From: Armatimonadetes bacterium 55-13
Lineage (GTDB): Bacteria; Armatimonadota; Fimbriimonadia; Fimbriimonadales; Fimbriimonadaceae
Direction of reading: 5' to 3'
Length of the DNA: 64,000 nt
NCBI GenBank assembly: GCA_001898035.1
Contig: MKRX01000010.1
Span: 45,513 to 109,512, forward strand
Of this stretch, positions 7,925-16,095 are shown piece by piece; the first letter of the stretch is position 1, and each line of letters opens with the position of its first letter. Made by a program: the position numbers and the translations under genes. The notes below the pieces were generated by a model that was given only the letters and a program-made list of their open reading frames with translations, had not been told where the DNA came from and made no database searches.

Positions 7925-8775
7925 AAATAAAAGTTGCCTCCGTCGCGTGGAAGATCAGGAAGATCGCCAGCGATAGTGAGTTCTTCGCCCATTTTTACGA
8001 CCTTGTCGAACAAGCCTACGACGCAGGTGCAAATGTTGTCGTACTCCCAGAACTTCAGGTCTTGGAGCTACTCCACCTGGAACCTCAACTCAAAGAAGTC
8101 CATGTCCCGGAGTATTTAGTTCAATATAGCGATGCCTTTGAAGACTGGATTCAGCGAATCTCAACCAGCAGCGGCCTGACTCTCGTGGGAGGCTCCTACT
8201 TCAAAAAAACCGATGCCGGAATTGTAAACGCCTGCGCCGTAGGCCATCCAAGCCTCGGCTTAGTCGTCGGCGCGAAGAACAATCTCACCCGTTACGAGCG
8301 AGAGATATGGGGTCTGACCACAGGCAATAGCTTGGTGAAAATCCCAGATCGTCGCCTCGGCGTCACCATTTGTTACGATTCCGAGTTTCCCGAGTCCGGT
8401 CGCGCGCTTGCTGAAGAAGGCGTTGTCATCCAATGCGTCCCTGCATTCACGGAAACGGAACATGGATTTCATCGTGTTCGCTGGTGTTGCCACGCCCGGA
8501 CCATTGAAAATCAGGTCTTCGTTGTTCATTCATCGCTAGTGGGCGATTTGGGCAGGGAGCCGGTTCCTAGTACGTACGGCTCGAGCGCGATTCTCTGCCC
8601 TGCCCACCAAATGTTTCCGGCCAAAGGCATCCTGGCGGAAACGGATCTGAATAAAGAAGGGGTAGCCATTGCCGATCTCGACCTCGATCTGCTCGAAGAG
8701 TGTCGCGAAACCGGCGACGTCCAAAACTGGCACGACCGCCATTCGAGCGAATGGCCTCTCGGCCGTTCGCTATAA
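7921..8775 (+). CDS. Carbon-nitrogen hydrolase (nitrilase superfamily, RimI-associated branch)
   Basis: A 284-residue amidase-type hydrolase. The catalytic triad of the superfamily is visible in order: Glu in VVLPELQ (near residue 43), Lys in GAKNNLTRYE (near 119) and Cys in GVTICYDSEFPE (near 150). TTG 7921 is preferred because GGAG (7909-7912) lies eight bases upstream and the start overlaps the previous stop as TTGA; GTG 7912 is an alternative. By its context after a GNAT gene it probably belongs to the branch whose members are often fused to a RimI-like domain. It would hydrolyse a C-N bond of an unknown amide. It ends six bases inside the convergent peptidase gene. Confidence 0.9.
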   Translation: MKIKVASVAWKIRKIASDSEFFAHFYDLVEQAYDAGANVVVLPELQVLELLHLEPQLKEVHVPEYLVQYSDAFEDWIQRISTSSGLTLVGGSYFKKTDAGIVNACAVGHPSLGLVVGAKNNLTRYEREIWGLTTGNSLVKIPDRRLGVTICYDSEFPESGRALAEEGVVIQCVPAFTETEHGFHRVRWCCHARTIENQVFVVHSSLVGDLGREPVPSTYGSSAILCPAHQMFPAKGILAETDLNKEGVAIADLDLDLLEECRETGDVQNWHDRHSSEWPLGRSL

Positions 8776-10941
8776 CTTGGCCGTATAGGCGCCTGAAGTC
8801 TTCGGATCGGTAACCCCGCGCAAGAACCGCCCGTACTCGTCAAAGACGGCGAGACGGGCTCTTCCGATATTCAGCGAACCTCTGATCTGCCCGAGCCCTA
8901 TTGCACACTTCTTTCCGCCTGGTAAGTCGATCACGGCGATCGCCCCACCTTTGGTCAAATCGACTGATGTGCCCTTGTAAGTAAGGGCATTTCCTTTAAC
9001 TGCAAATCCTGCTTTGGTGCAGAGGGGTGCCATTTGTCGTAACGTTTCGGGCGAGCCAACGATAAATCGCCCTGCTACATCGCTGCCAAGCGCCGAACCA
9101 TCGCCGCGGCCTATGCCCTTCAACCAGTCTTGCTGAGCAGGCGCTGTATATCGATTCATCGACCTCAAATCACGCGAAATACTCGTCGGCTCCTCGGAAC
9201 TTTCAAATTTGCGCACGACCCGTCGCCAAGGATCGAACGAAACCAGCACCGGTTTCTCCTTCGAAGGAACTTTCCAAACGTGCTTGTTCCCCACTACCTC
9301 GTTCGTCGCGGTCATGATCGCCTGTCGACCGTCCTTGTATTTCAGAAGCACATCCGCCGTGATCTTCCATTTTCCGTTGGAAATGGGAATAGAGATCACC
9401 GCGTTCCCTTGTTTGTAAGAAGCCGTCATCTCCCCTAACCGCGGGTAGCCCGGTCGCCGAACCCATTCGTCAAAGAACCACTTGACGTCTTTCCCCGCCA
9501 CGTCTTGAACCACGACTTCAAAGTCTTCCCACTCGCCACCGCGGGTCGGATCTTGTCGCTTAATCCACTCCTGGCAGGCCTTCAGCATCTTCTCTGGACC
9601 AATTTCTTGCTCCAGCATCTGCAAAACAAACGCGCCCTTGCCGTATCCCAAAGTAGTGGAAGCCGGTCCAATGTCTGGCGGTGAATCGTTCAGCGGCGCC
9701 GCGTCGTAGTCCTCGTTCACATCTGGAGTCTGGATGAAGGCCAGTCCTCGCTCCGCCTTATTCCCAAGTTCGGCATTGCGTCCATAAAACCCACCCGACC
9801 AGTCAGCGAAACTTTCATTCCATAGCGAATTCAGGTAGGTGTTATTGATCAAGCCGCCCCACCAGGTGTGCGCCGGCTCATGGCTATCTTCTCCAGGATA
9901 GTAGCCATAGGTTGCGAACGAATACGCCTCCAGGGCCCCTCCCCCATAAAGAGGAGTGATGCAGGCGCCATACCCGCTAAATGGAAACTTGGCGAACTTC
10001 TCGTAAGTCTTCAAGATCAAAGGATAGAGCTCTGTCTGAAGGTTCATTCGAGGTTCCGGTGTCGTCTTACTCCACACCCGAAACTTTCGCCCATCTATCG
10101 TATTTTCGACCTTCTTATAGGGCGCGACGTTGAGACTCCAATAGGTACAGGGCAAATCCATTCGGTAGGAAGTAACTCGCGTCCCAAACTGAGTTCGCGT
10201 CCCCACCATTTCTCCCTGAGCTACCACCGTCCAATCCTCGGGACCAAACACCGTGATTCCGTAAGGCGATGGCTTGCGAGCGATCATGGGATACCAATAG
10301 TCATTGGTGAGCATCGCCTCGCTCGGTGTGATGGAGCCCGCATAGTTCGGTTTGTCCACCGTTCCCTCGTAGGTTACGATGAAGGTCTGACCATCTTTGG
10401 CGTCAGGAAGAAACACGATTCCCCCTAATTGAGTAAACGGAACCTTCTCTAGCCCTTTCGCCTCTTGGATGGATTGAACAACATAGTTCGGACCCATCCG
10501 AAATATCAACGGTCCTTCCTCCCCCGTGTGTCGGAATCGAAGCCGATCGTTGACCTTCACCTTCTTGCCGGGAATATCGAATGAAACGGACATGCTGTGA
10601 CTCTCGATCCGCCAGCCAAAGTCTTCCCGTTCGTCGATGTACTTGGTTAGCTTGTCTCCATCGGTCTCGAAGAGACGTTCCCCAATATCTTCACTGGTCA
10701 GCGGCGTCGAAAGTACGATATATCTCTTACCGTTCGCTTCCCCTTCTAACGCTGTCCAACCGAATTTTCCGGTTTCATAAGCGCCATTCGTCTTGATCAC
10801 TGTAAACGGATTCCGGCCCGACCAGCTGCCCGGGGCGGCATATTTCATCAGGCCGGATACATCCCTATGAACCGCCAAGGAGTTAAGCTCCTCGCGAATC
10901 GAAGGACGCCAGATGAGCAGGGTGAGAGCCGTCAAGACCAT
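8770..10941 (-). CDS. M1-family (gluzincin) aminopeptidase-like protein, membrane-anchored or exported
   Basis: A 723-residue zinc metallopeptidase. The N-terminus VLTALTLLIW is a hydrophobic segment that could be an anchor. The zinc motif HEPAH is at residues 354-358, followed by WWGG and LWNESFAD with the third ligand Glu at 376. An acidic substrate loop GGGALEAYSF precedes it in place of the classic GxMEN. The spacing between HEXXH and Glu is 17 rather than the canonical 18 residues. C-terminal regions about 440-560 probably form a beta-sandwich as in M1 enzymes; the last 130 residues have no obvious family. A -10-like CATACT lies seven bases before ATG 10941, supporting this start. Peptidase fold is well supported, substrate unknown. 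Confidence 0.85.
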   Translation of the reverse strand: MVLTALTLLIWRPSIREELNSLAVHRDVSGLMKYAAPGSWSGRNPFTVIKTNGAYETGKFGWTALEGEANGKRYIVLSTPLTSEDIGERLFETDGDKLTKYIDEREDFGWRIESHSMSVSFDIPGKKVKVNDRLRFRHTGEEGPLIFRMGPNYVVQSIQEAKGLEKVPFTQLGGIVFLPDAKDGQTFIVTYEGTVDKPNYAGSITPSEAMLTNDYWYPMIARKPSPYGITVFGPEDWTVVAQGEMVGTRTQFGTRVTSYRMDLPCTYWSLNVAPYKKVENTIDGRKFRVWSKTTPEPRMNLQTELYPLILKTYEKFAKFPFSGYGACITPLYGGGALEAYSFATYGYYPGEDSHEPAHTWWGGLINNTYLNSLWNESFADWSGGFYGRNAELGNKAERGLAFIQTPDVNEDYDAAPLNDSPPDIGPASTTLGYGKGAFVLQMLEQEIGPEKMLKACQEWIKRQDPTRGGEWEDFEVVVQDVAGKDVKWFFDEWVRRPGYPRLGEMTASYKQGNAVISIPISNGKWKITADVLLKYKDGRQAIMTATNEVVGNKHVWKVPSKEKPVLVSFDPWRRVVRKFESSEEPTSISRDLRSMNRYTAPAQQDWLKGIGRGDGSALGSDVAGRFIVGSPETLRQMAPLCTKAGFAVKGNALTYKGTSVDLTKGGAIAVIDLPGGKKCAIGLGQIRGSLNIGRARLAVFDEYGRFLRGVTDPKTSGAYTAKL

Positions 10942-10948
10942 GCTAGCC

Positions 10949-10954
10949 AGTATG
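10949..10954 (-). promoter_or_regulatory. -10-like element before M1 peptidase gene
   Basis: CATACT on the minus strand ends seven bases before ATG 10941, with no SD. Candidate leaderless promoter. Confidence 0.35.
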
Positions 10955-10967
10955 TCCCAAGCCCCGG

Positions 10968-10997
10968 TTGCGAATGCGACGGAACCTGCGCCATAAT
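10968..10997 (+). promoter_or_regulatory. Promoter of tRNA-Met
   Basis: TTGCGA (10968-10973), 18 bases, CATAAT (10992-10997), 13 bases before the mature tRNA 5' end. A reasonable housekeeping promoter by position and hexamers. Confidence 0.5.
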
Positions 10998-11010
10998 AGT
11001 CACCTCGGTT

Positions 11011-11087
11011 GGCGACGTAGCTCAGTTGGTTAGAGCGAACGGTTCATACCCGTTAGGTCATCAGTTCAAGTCTGATCGTCGCTACCA
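11011..11087 (+). tRNA. tRNA-Met(CAT), elongator type
   Basis: A 77-base cloverleaf with encoded CCA. Acceptor arms GGCGACG and CGTCGCT pair with a G-U at position 1-72. The D stem is GCTC/GAGC, the anticodon stem AACGG/CCGTT with loop TTCATAC (anticodon CAT at 11045-11047), and the T arm ATCAG-TTCAAGT-CTGAT. The paired first base and lack of three G-C pairs in the anticodon stem argue against the initiator. Similarity to known elongator Met tRNAs favours Met over lysidine-type Ile2, which cannot be excluded from sequence alone. Confidence 0.9.
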
Positions 11088-11140
11088 TCCCCACCTAATG
11101 AAGTCAGTGAGGGGCCTTGCAAGCGCCCGTTCGCTGCTCT

Positions 11141-11545
11141 CTAAGGCAGCCCAATCGGGATTCGCTTGTCGTCTGAAGATGCCCCTAAATAAGAAGGGAC
11201 CGTAGGTGACCAAGTCGCGACGATATGAACGTTATCCTGACTAGGTGAAGTCGGCACGTAGAAAGCCAAATCTGCCAGATTCGTTTGCCCGTTACTGGTG
11301 TAGAGCGTCCCGATAGAAGTGAGTCCCTGAACATCGGAATACCACTTGAATACGACCTTGCCAGGCACCGAGACCGTCAGCCCAAGGTTCTTGGTTACGG
11401 TACTCCCCGTGACCAAGTCGCCTCGTGCGTATCGACTACGGCTGAGATTGATCGTCGTCTTTGTCAAATCGCCAGGCGCCTGAACGAAACCTGTCGTAAT
11501 GAAGAACGCACAGACAATCGACACAACGGTGGGTAGATGTTTCAC
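11141..11545 (-). CDS. Small exported protein of unknown function
   Basis: 134 residues with a clear signal peptide (MKHLPTVVSIVCAFFITTGFVQA). The mature part is short, beta-rich and Ser/Thr-rich, without Cys pairs or a motif I recognise. Phrases such as VFKWYSDVQGL and DNVHIVATWSP suggest an immunoglobulin-like or CARDB-like sandwich, but this is only an impression. GTG 11545 is chosen because AAAGGAG lies five bases upstream; ATG 11566 would add seven residues upstream of this SD. It stands alone between the tRNA gene and another exported-protein gene on the same strand. Function unknown. Confidence 0.7.
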   Translation of the reverse strand: MKHLPTVVSIVCAFFITTGFVQAPGDLTKTTINLSRSRYARGDLVTGSTVTKNLGLTVSVPGKVVFKWYSDVQGLTSIGTLYTSNGQTNLADLAFYVPTSPSQDNVHIVATWSPTVPSYLGASSDDKRIPIGLP

Positions 11546-11655
11546 GGCCGCTCCTTTTAAGGACATACAGCAATCCTACACCATAATCAGTAACTAAGAA
11601 CTACAAATAACATACTTTAATATCTGACAGAAAAACCTCCCGGCAGAGGCGAATC

Positions 11656-12648
11656 TCAAATTCGAGAATAAGAGACTGACTGAACGTTTGCCGTACCTGC
11701 CCCAAGGATCACGGTGTAACGATATCTTCCCGGCTGACTTCCATTTCTGGCCGTGAACTCGCCACGAACCGTGACCCTACCAAAAATCGCATTCCCTACC
11801 GACTCCGAGTTCCAATTGAAGGAGGTTGAAGAAGAAAACTTCTTACGAACCGCCTCGCGGGCAGACTTGAGGAAGCGGTTATTCTCAGGCTGATCATGAT
11901 CTCTCGAAGATCGAAAGTCCAATTCGTATCTCAAGTTACGAATTGAACCGCTCAAGGTCACCTTTTCAAAGCTTCCCCGCTCGTCCAGCTCGATCGAACC
12001 CGATCCCGACGCATACTCGTTACCCAAGTGATCTATGTCGATCCGAACCTTGTTACGGCCATCCTGCCACCAACGCCCTTTCCATGTCTCGCTGACCCCC
12101 GACAAAGTGCGGATCTCAAAATCACTGTTAGACCGTAAATTGACCGATAGCCTAGTCACCCGAGAATTGCTTGACCGAGCCATAAACTTCAGATTGCCGG
12201 TTCCTTCTCGGGTTGAGGAAAGATTCGTCAGTCCACCGCCGGATCCTGACGCCGAAAAGTCAAGTTCGAATCGAACGCCGCGCATCGTACCACTCATCGT
12301 AACGTCGGTTATTCCTCCCCGCCCATCGTGCCGCACATATCCGCTGCCGCTCGCCGCATCGCGACCCACGTTCCGAATATCGATGCGACACGCCCGTGAA
12401 CCGTCGTTGCTCCATCGACCGCTGAAGGTCTCGGATGCGCCCGATAAAACAGAAATCTCCGCATACCCATCTCGACGGAGTGAAACGCGAATCCTGTTAA
12501 TCGTCGAAGTGCTAGATCGAGTAATGAATCGAAGCGTGCCGCGACCATCCTTGGTCGAGGTCAAATCCACGAGTTGGGCGCCAGCCACTCCGTAGAGGGC
12601 GCATAACAGCAAGAGGACCCAAATGGGTCGCTGAGATCGATTCTTCAA
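11656..12648 (-). CDS. Exported protein with two tandem beta-rich repeats
   Basis: 330 residues with a signal peptide ending near VAGA. Two copies of a roughly 110-residue unit follow, at about 22-130 and 133-245. Each opens with LTSTKDGRGTLRF or LSSTREGTGNLKF, continues with a SETFSGRW / SETWKGRW motif and an RIDI strand, and closes with an RFELDF / RYELDF strand. The last 80 residues form a separate module. Start TTG 12648 has an AGGAG SD about six bases upstream; the longer reading from 12696 lacks one. The repeats look like a small beta-barrel or sandwich of unknown function, perhaps a cell-surface or periplasmic binding protein. Confidence 0.75.
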   Translation of the reverse strand: MKNRSQRPIWVLLLLCALYGVAGAQLVDLTSTKDGRGTLRFITRSSTSTINRIRVSLRRDGYAEISVLSGASETFSGRWSNDGSRACRIDIRNVGRDAASGSGYVRHDGRGGITDVTMSGTMRGVRFELDFSASGSGGGLTNLSSTREGTGNLKFMARSSNSRVTRLSVNLRSNSDFEIRTLSGVSETWKGRWWQDGRNKVRIDIDHLGNEYASGSGSIELDERGSFEKVTLSGSIRNLRYELDFRSSRDHDQPENNRFLKSAREAVRKKFSSSTSFNWNSESVGNAIFGRVTVRGEFTARNGSQPGRYRYTVILGAGTANVQSVSYSRI

Positions 12649-12709
12649 GTTCTCCTCTCCTGGCGGCTCAACAAATCGCCGCCTAGCGTTACCCAAGTCT
12701 ACGGTATTT

Positions 12710-13120
12710 CTACCGTATTCCGGCTTGACGCAAGAGGTCGCTCGCGTGTGAATCGGGCATGAGATCGATGCCTGCCTTCGACTTCAGAATGTAACCACAG
12801 ACGAGAAAAACAATCAGGGCCACTAAGGCGCCAATCCCCAAAACCCAAGCGATGACCCATCTGCCCGCTTCCTGGCGGCGGTCGACCATCTTCTCTTGAG
12901 TCTCACGACGTAGATCCTTTCCTACGAACAGCACGAAGTAAAGCTGAGTAAAAATCAGGGGGATCACGAATCGAATATCAATGGCGTGCTTGCGACGAGA
13001 TTCCCTCAAAGCCGCAGTAATCGCCGACCGTTGTTCAAACGTCAAGCTCCGCCGAATCTCCAGCGGAACGCGTTCCAACACCTCGCTAAACTCCGGCTCC
13101 TCGTAAACTCGCTGGACCAT
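12710..13120 (-). CDS. Membrane protein of unknown function, two TM segments
   Basis: 136 residues. The N-terminal 45 residues are charged and cytoplasmic-looking (EFSEVLERVPLEIRRSLTFEQRSAI). A hydrophobic segment follows (FVIPLIFTQLYFVLFVG), then a basic loop RRETQEKMVDRRQEAGRW, a second segment (VIAWVLGIGALVALIVFLVCGYIL) and a short tail. The opening region is found at the start of various membrane proteins, but I do not recognise the family. It is 60 bases downstream of the ABC permease on the same strand and may be co-transcribed with it. Function unknown. Confidence 0.7.
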   Translation of the reverse strand: MVQRVYEEPEFSEVLERVPLEIRRSLTFEQRSAITAALRESRRKHAIDIRFVIPLIFTQLYFVLFVGKDLRRETQEKMVDRRQEAGRWVIAWVLGIGALVALIVFLVCGYILKSKAGIDLMPDSHASDLLRQAGIR

Positions 13121-13180
13121 GGTTCCCTTAGGAATCTTCCAGGCCCAGCAAATTCACGAATCGGCAATAGTACGAGGTTC

Positions 13181-14404
13181 CTACTCTCGCCGTAACGCCA
13201 CAATGGGATCAAGTCGGGAAGCGCTTATTGCCGGATAAAGTCCGAAGACCATTCCTATGAGCGCAGAAAACACGGCCGACCCTATCGCCGCCGTAACCGG
13301 AAACGGGGTGGGAAGACCTTCTGGAGAGGGCCATTTCATGGCTGCCGTCGCCAAGGTAACGAGATTTCCTAACAACCAGGCAATCCCCATCCCGATCAAT
13401 CCTCCCACCAAAGAAAGCGTGCCCGCCTCAACCAAGAATTGAGTCAAGATCGAGCCCCGCTTAGCTCCAACTGCTTTGCGCAAGCCAATTTCCTTGGTAC
13501 GTTCGGTTACGGAAACCAACATGATGTTCATGATCCCGATTCCACCCACCAAGAGCGAGAGCGCAGCAATGCCCGAAAGCGCAACTCCGGCAACACCAAA
13601 GATCGTGTTGAACACGTTCAAAATCGACTCATTGGAGTCCACGCGATAAATCGGTCGATTCCCAGATTTCCGCATCATGGCCTGCCAAACTGCTTCCATA
13701 GCATCCTTAACCTGAACGCCTTTCTTGGCGCGGGCCGTGATGTACTGAATCGATTCGCCGCCTTTCCACTTGTCTTGAATCGTAGTAATCGGCAACATCA
13801 CATCTTTGGAGTTGGACTGCCCCATAATGTCTTGCCGCTTGATAACCCCAATGACTTCGAGCGTAATCCCCGGAAAAGTGATGTACTTTCCGATTGCGCT
13901 CTGGCCGGGGAAAAGCCTTTGTTCCAACTCCTCGCCAATGACGCAAACGTTGGAACGCATGGTCACATCGGATGTATCGAAAAATCGACCGGAGTTGAGT
14001 TCCAGACTATTCAAGATCGGATAGTTCTGATCCGTCCCATAAATTCGCGCTCCCGTTACCTCCTTATCGGCGGCGGTGGCCGTATCCGAGGATTGAGTGA
14101 TCGGCGAGGCTAAGTCCAAGTCGCTCACGTTATCCATGAGGTATTTCACATCGGAAGTCTTCAGACCTTCGATGCTCCCTAAGGAAGTCCCTCGCATCCG
14201 CCGCCCGGGATCGAACGCAATGATGATGGTGTCGGCGCCAATCTTCTTGAACTGGCTTGTCATGAAGTATTGGAATCCGTTGGAGATCATGACGATAATC
14301 GTCACACTCATCACGCCGATAATCACGCCCAGCATCGTCAGGAAGCTGCGGAGTTTGTGCTGCCGCAGCATCGTGAGTGCGATTAAAAACGACTGTAGTA
14401 GCAT
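13181..14404 (-). CDS. MacB-like ABC transporter permease (FtsX/MacB_PCD type)
   Basis: 407 residues with the MacB topology. TM1 (residues about 15-40, HKLRSFLTMLGVIIGVMSV) is followed by a large periplasmic core domain (about 45-270) and three C-terminal TM segments within the FtsX domain. The latter contains VGGIGIMNIMLVSVTERTKEIGLRKAVGA, the hallmark of this family. It begins three bases after the adaptor-protein stop, so the two form an operon. No ATP-binding subunit (MacB-type nucleotide-binding domain) lies next to it or is fused to it. MacB-type systems are mechanotransmission pumps for peptides, lipoproteins or antibiotics; substrate unknown here. Confidence 0.92.
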   Translation of the reverse strand: MLLQSFLIALTMLRQHKLRSFLTMLGVIIGVMSVTIIVMISNGFQYFMTSQFKKIGADTIIIAFDPGRRMRGTSLGSIEGLKTSDVKYLMDNVSDLDLASPITQSSDTATAADKEVTGARIYGTDQNYPILNSLELNSGRFFDTSDVTMRSNVCVIGEELEQRLFPGQSAIGKYITFPGITLEVIGVIKRQDIMGQSNSKDVMLPITTIQDKWKGGESIQYITARAKKGVQVKDAMEAVWQAMMRKSGNRPIYRVDSNESILNVFNTIFGVAGVALSGIAALSLLVGGIGIMNIMLVSVTERTKEIGLRKAVGAKRGSILTQFLVEAGTLSLVGGLIGMGIAWLLGNLVTLATAAMKWPSPEGLPTPFPVTAAIGSAVFSALIGMVFGLYPAISASRLDPIVALRRE

Positions 14405-14407
14405 GGC

Positions 14408-16036
14408 TTATTCGTCGTCCGGTCCGGCTTGCATCATCCCCATGCGCTTCGGACCCTTAAATTCCGGATGAACCAATTTCTCGCCGCCACTCAGGCCAGA
14501 AACAACCTCATACTGCGCCCCACTCTCCGCTCCGACCTTGACCTCCTTAGGAGTTGGTTTCCCTTTCGGAGTAGAGGGTGCCAGACTCACGAAATACTTA
14601 TCGCCATCCTTGCTCACATAGTCCTTGTTAACCACAACAACATTGTTTTTGCGGATGACGTCCAAGGTGCATTTCGCAGACATTCCTGACCGCAGTCGCT
14701 CGTCCGTCGAGTTAAGGCGAATTTCAACCTCATACTTCACCACCGCGTCGGCAGACGCCGCTCCGGTGGTCGATTCATTGGAAGTCGGTGCGATGCGCTT
14801 AACGACCCCCTTGAAGGTTTCATTCGGGAAAGCGTCGACCGTAATCGTCGCCTCCATCCCTTCTTTCATTTTCGCTACGTCGATCTCGTTGACGTTCAAT
14901 TTGACTCGCAGTGAATTTCGATCCTCGATACGAACGATCGCCGTTCCTGCGCTAAAGCTACTCAAGCCCGTCGCTAGTTCGCCAACCTTCAACTCTTTCT
15001 TTGTGACCACGCCCGTTATCGGCGCCCGAATCTGAGTTTCCCGAAGCTGACGCTTGGAGTCATTTAGAACCGAGGAAAGTTGCGCCACCGTGGCTAGATT
15101 CTGCTGGCGAGACTTTTGGAGGGAAGCCACGTCGGAAAGTGCCGCCCTCGCCTTGGCGACATCGGCGATGGCCTGATAGTACTCCTCTCGTTTCACGCCG
15201 TTTTGAATCGAATTTGCTTTAGCTCTCCGTAATGCTGCTTCGCTTGAGCGGACAGCTTCATCTGCTTTCGCTAACTCTAGCCGCTGCTCATTGTCCAGTC
15301 GACCCAGCTTGTCCGTGGCCGCATCCAACTTGAGCTTTGCGGTATCCATCTGCAGTTTCGCCGTATCGACGTCGCGACTCGCCACAAATCCCTTTCCTAA
15401 CAGAGAACTTTGTCGTTGAAACTCTCGTTGCGCGTTCAGAAAGTTAACTTCGGCATCTTTCTTCTCCGTGACCGCCGCAGTTCGAGCGTTTGGTTGATCG
15501 TTTCGAACCAAATTTTCCCGATCTCGGAGCGTCCGGTTATATTCCGCTTGCGCCTCCTGAATAGAAGATGACGTAAGGGTTGGCTGTGCCTTCAACTCCA
15601 TCTCAAGCCGCTTGAGCCGAGATTCTGCCTGCTCCAAATCCGCTTGGGAAGAAACTCGTCGCTGCTGGATATCGATAGCTGTCTTTTCCGCGGCGCTTTC
15701 CGCCCCGTTTAGCTGAGCCTGATTCTGTTCCACCATTAGCTGGGTTTCTAAGGGATCGATTACGCCGATCACTTGTCCCGCCGTGACGAAATCCCCCTCG
15801 TCAACAAGAAGTTCCTTCAGTCGTCCGCTGACTCGGCTCTTAACCTCCACCGAATTGACCGCGTCGATCGTCCCCGAATCGACGACGGAAACCACGAGAT
15901 TGCCCTTAGAAACAACATAGTCCGCCTCGACTTTCTTGTTCGCCGCCTGCATCCCAGCCATGTTCTTCATGAACATTCCGCCGAGACCACAGATCACGAC
16001 CAAAACAATCACCACGATGACCGTAGTCTTTTTCAT
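14408..16036 (-). CDS. Periplasmic adaptor (MacA/HlyD-like membrane fusion protein)
   Basis: 542 residues, longer than MacA (about 370). One N-terminal TM anchor (TTVIVVIVLVVICGLGGMF) is followed by the first half of a lipoyl/biotinyl-like domain. A very long alpha-helical hairpin follows at about 100-340, rich in Gln, Ala, Glu and Lys. The second lipoyl half contains TQIRAPITGVVTKKELKVGE, then beta-barrel and membrane-proximal domains (VRIEDRNSLRVKLNVNE and after). The extra length is mostly in the coiled-coil hairpin. ATG 16036 is used because the anchor follows directly; the upstream extension to 16240 would overlap the C39-like gene. Likely pairs with the MacB-like permease downstream and an outer-membrane channel elsewhere. 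Confidence 0.9.
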   Translation of the reverse strand: MKKTTVIVVIVLVVICGLGGMFMKNMAGMQAANKKVEADYVVSKGNLVVSVVDSGTIDAVNSVEVKSRVSGRLKELLVDEGDFVTAGQVIGVIDPLETQLMVEQNQAQLNGAESAAEKTAIDIQQRRVSSQADLEQAESRLKRLEMELKAQPTLTSSSIQEAQAEYNRTLRDRENLVRNDQPNARTAAVTEKKDAEVNFLNAQREFQRQSSLLGKGFVASRDVDTAKLQMDTAKLKLDAATDKLGRLDNEQRLELAKADEAVRSSEAALRRAKANSIQNGVKREEYYQAIADVAKARAALSDVASLQKSRQQNLATVAQLSSVLNDSKRQLRETQIRAPITGVVTKKELKVGELATGLSSFSAGTAIVRIEDRNSLRVKLNVNEIDVAKMKEGMEATITVDAFPNETFKGVVKRIAPTSNESTTGAASADAVVKYEVEIRLNSTDERLRSGMSAKCTLDVIRKNNVVVVNKDYVSKDGDKYFVSLAPSTPKGKPTPKEVKVGAESGAQYEVVSGLSGGEKLVHPEFKGPKRMGMMQAGPDDE

Positions 16037-16095
16037 CGCGCCCAGTTTCGCAGGCTTGCTGCACTTTGCAAAGTCGTGTGGGCCCAAACTCCCAA

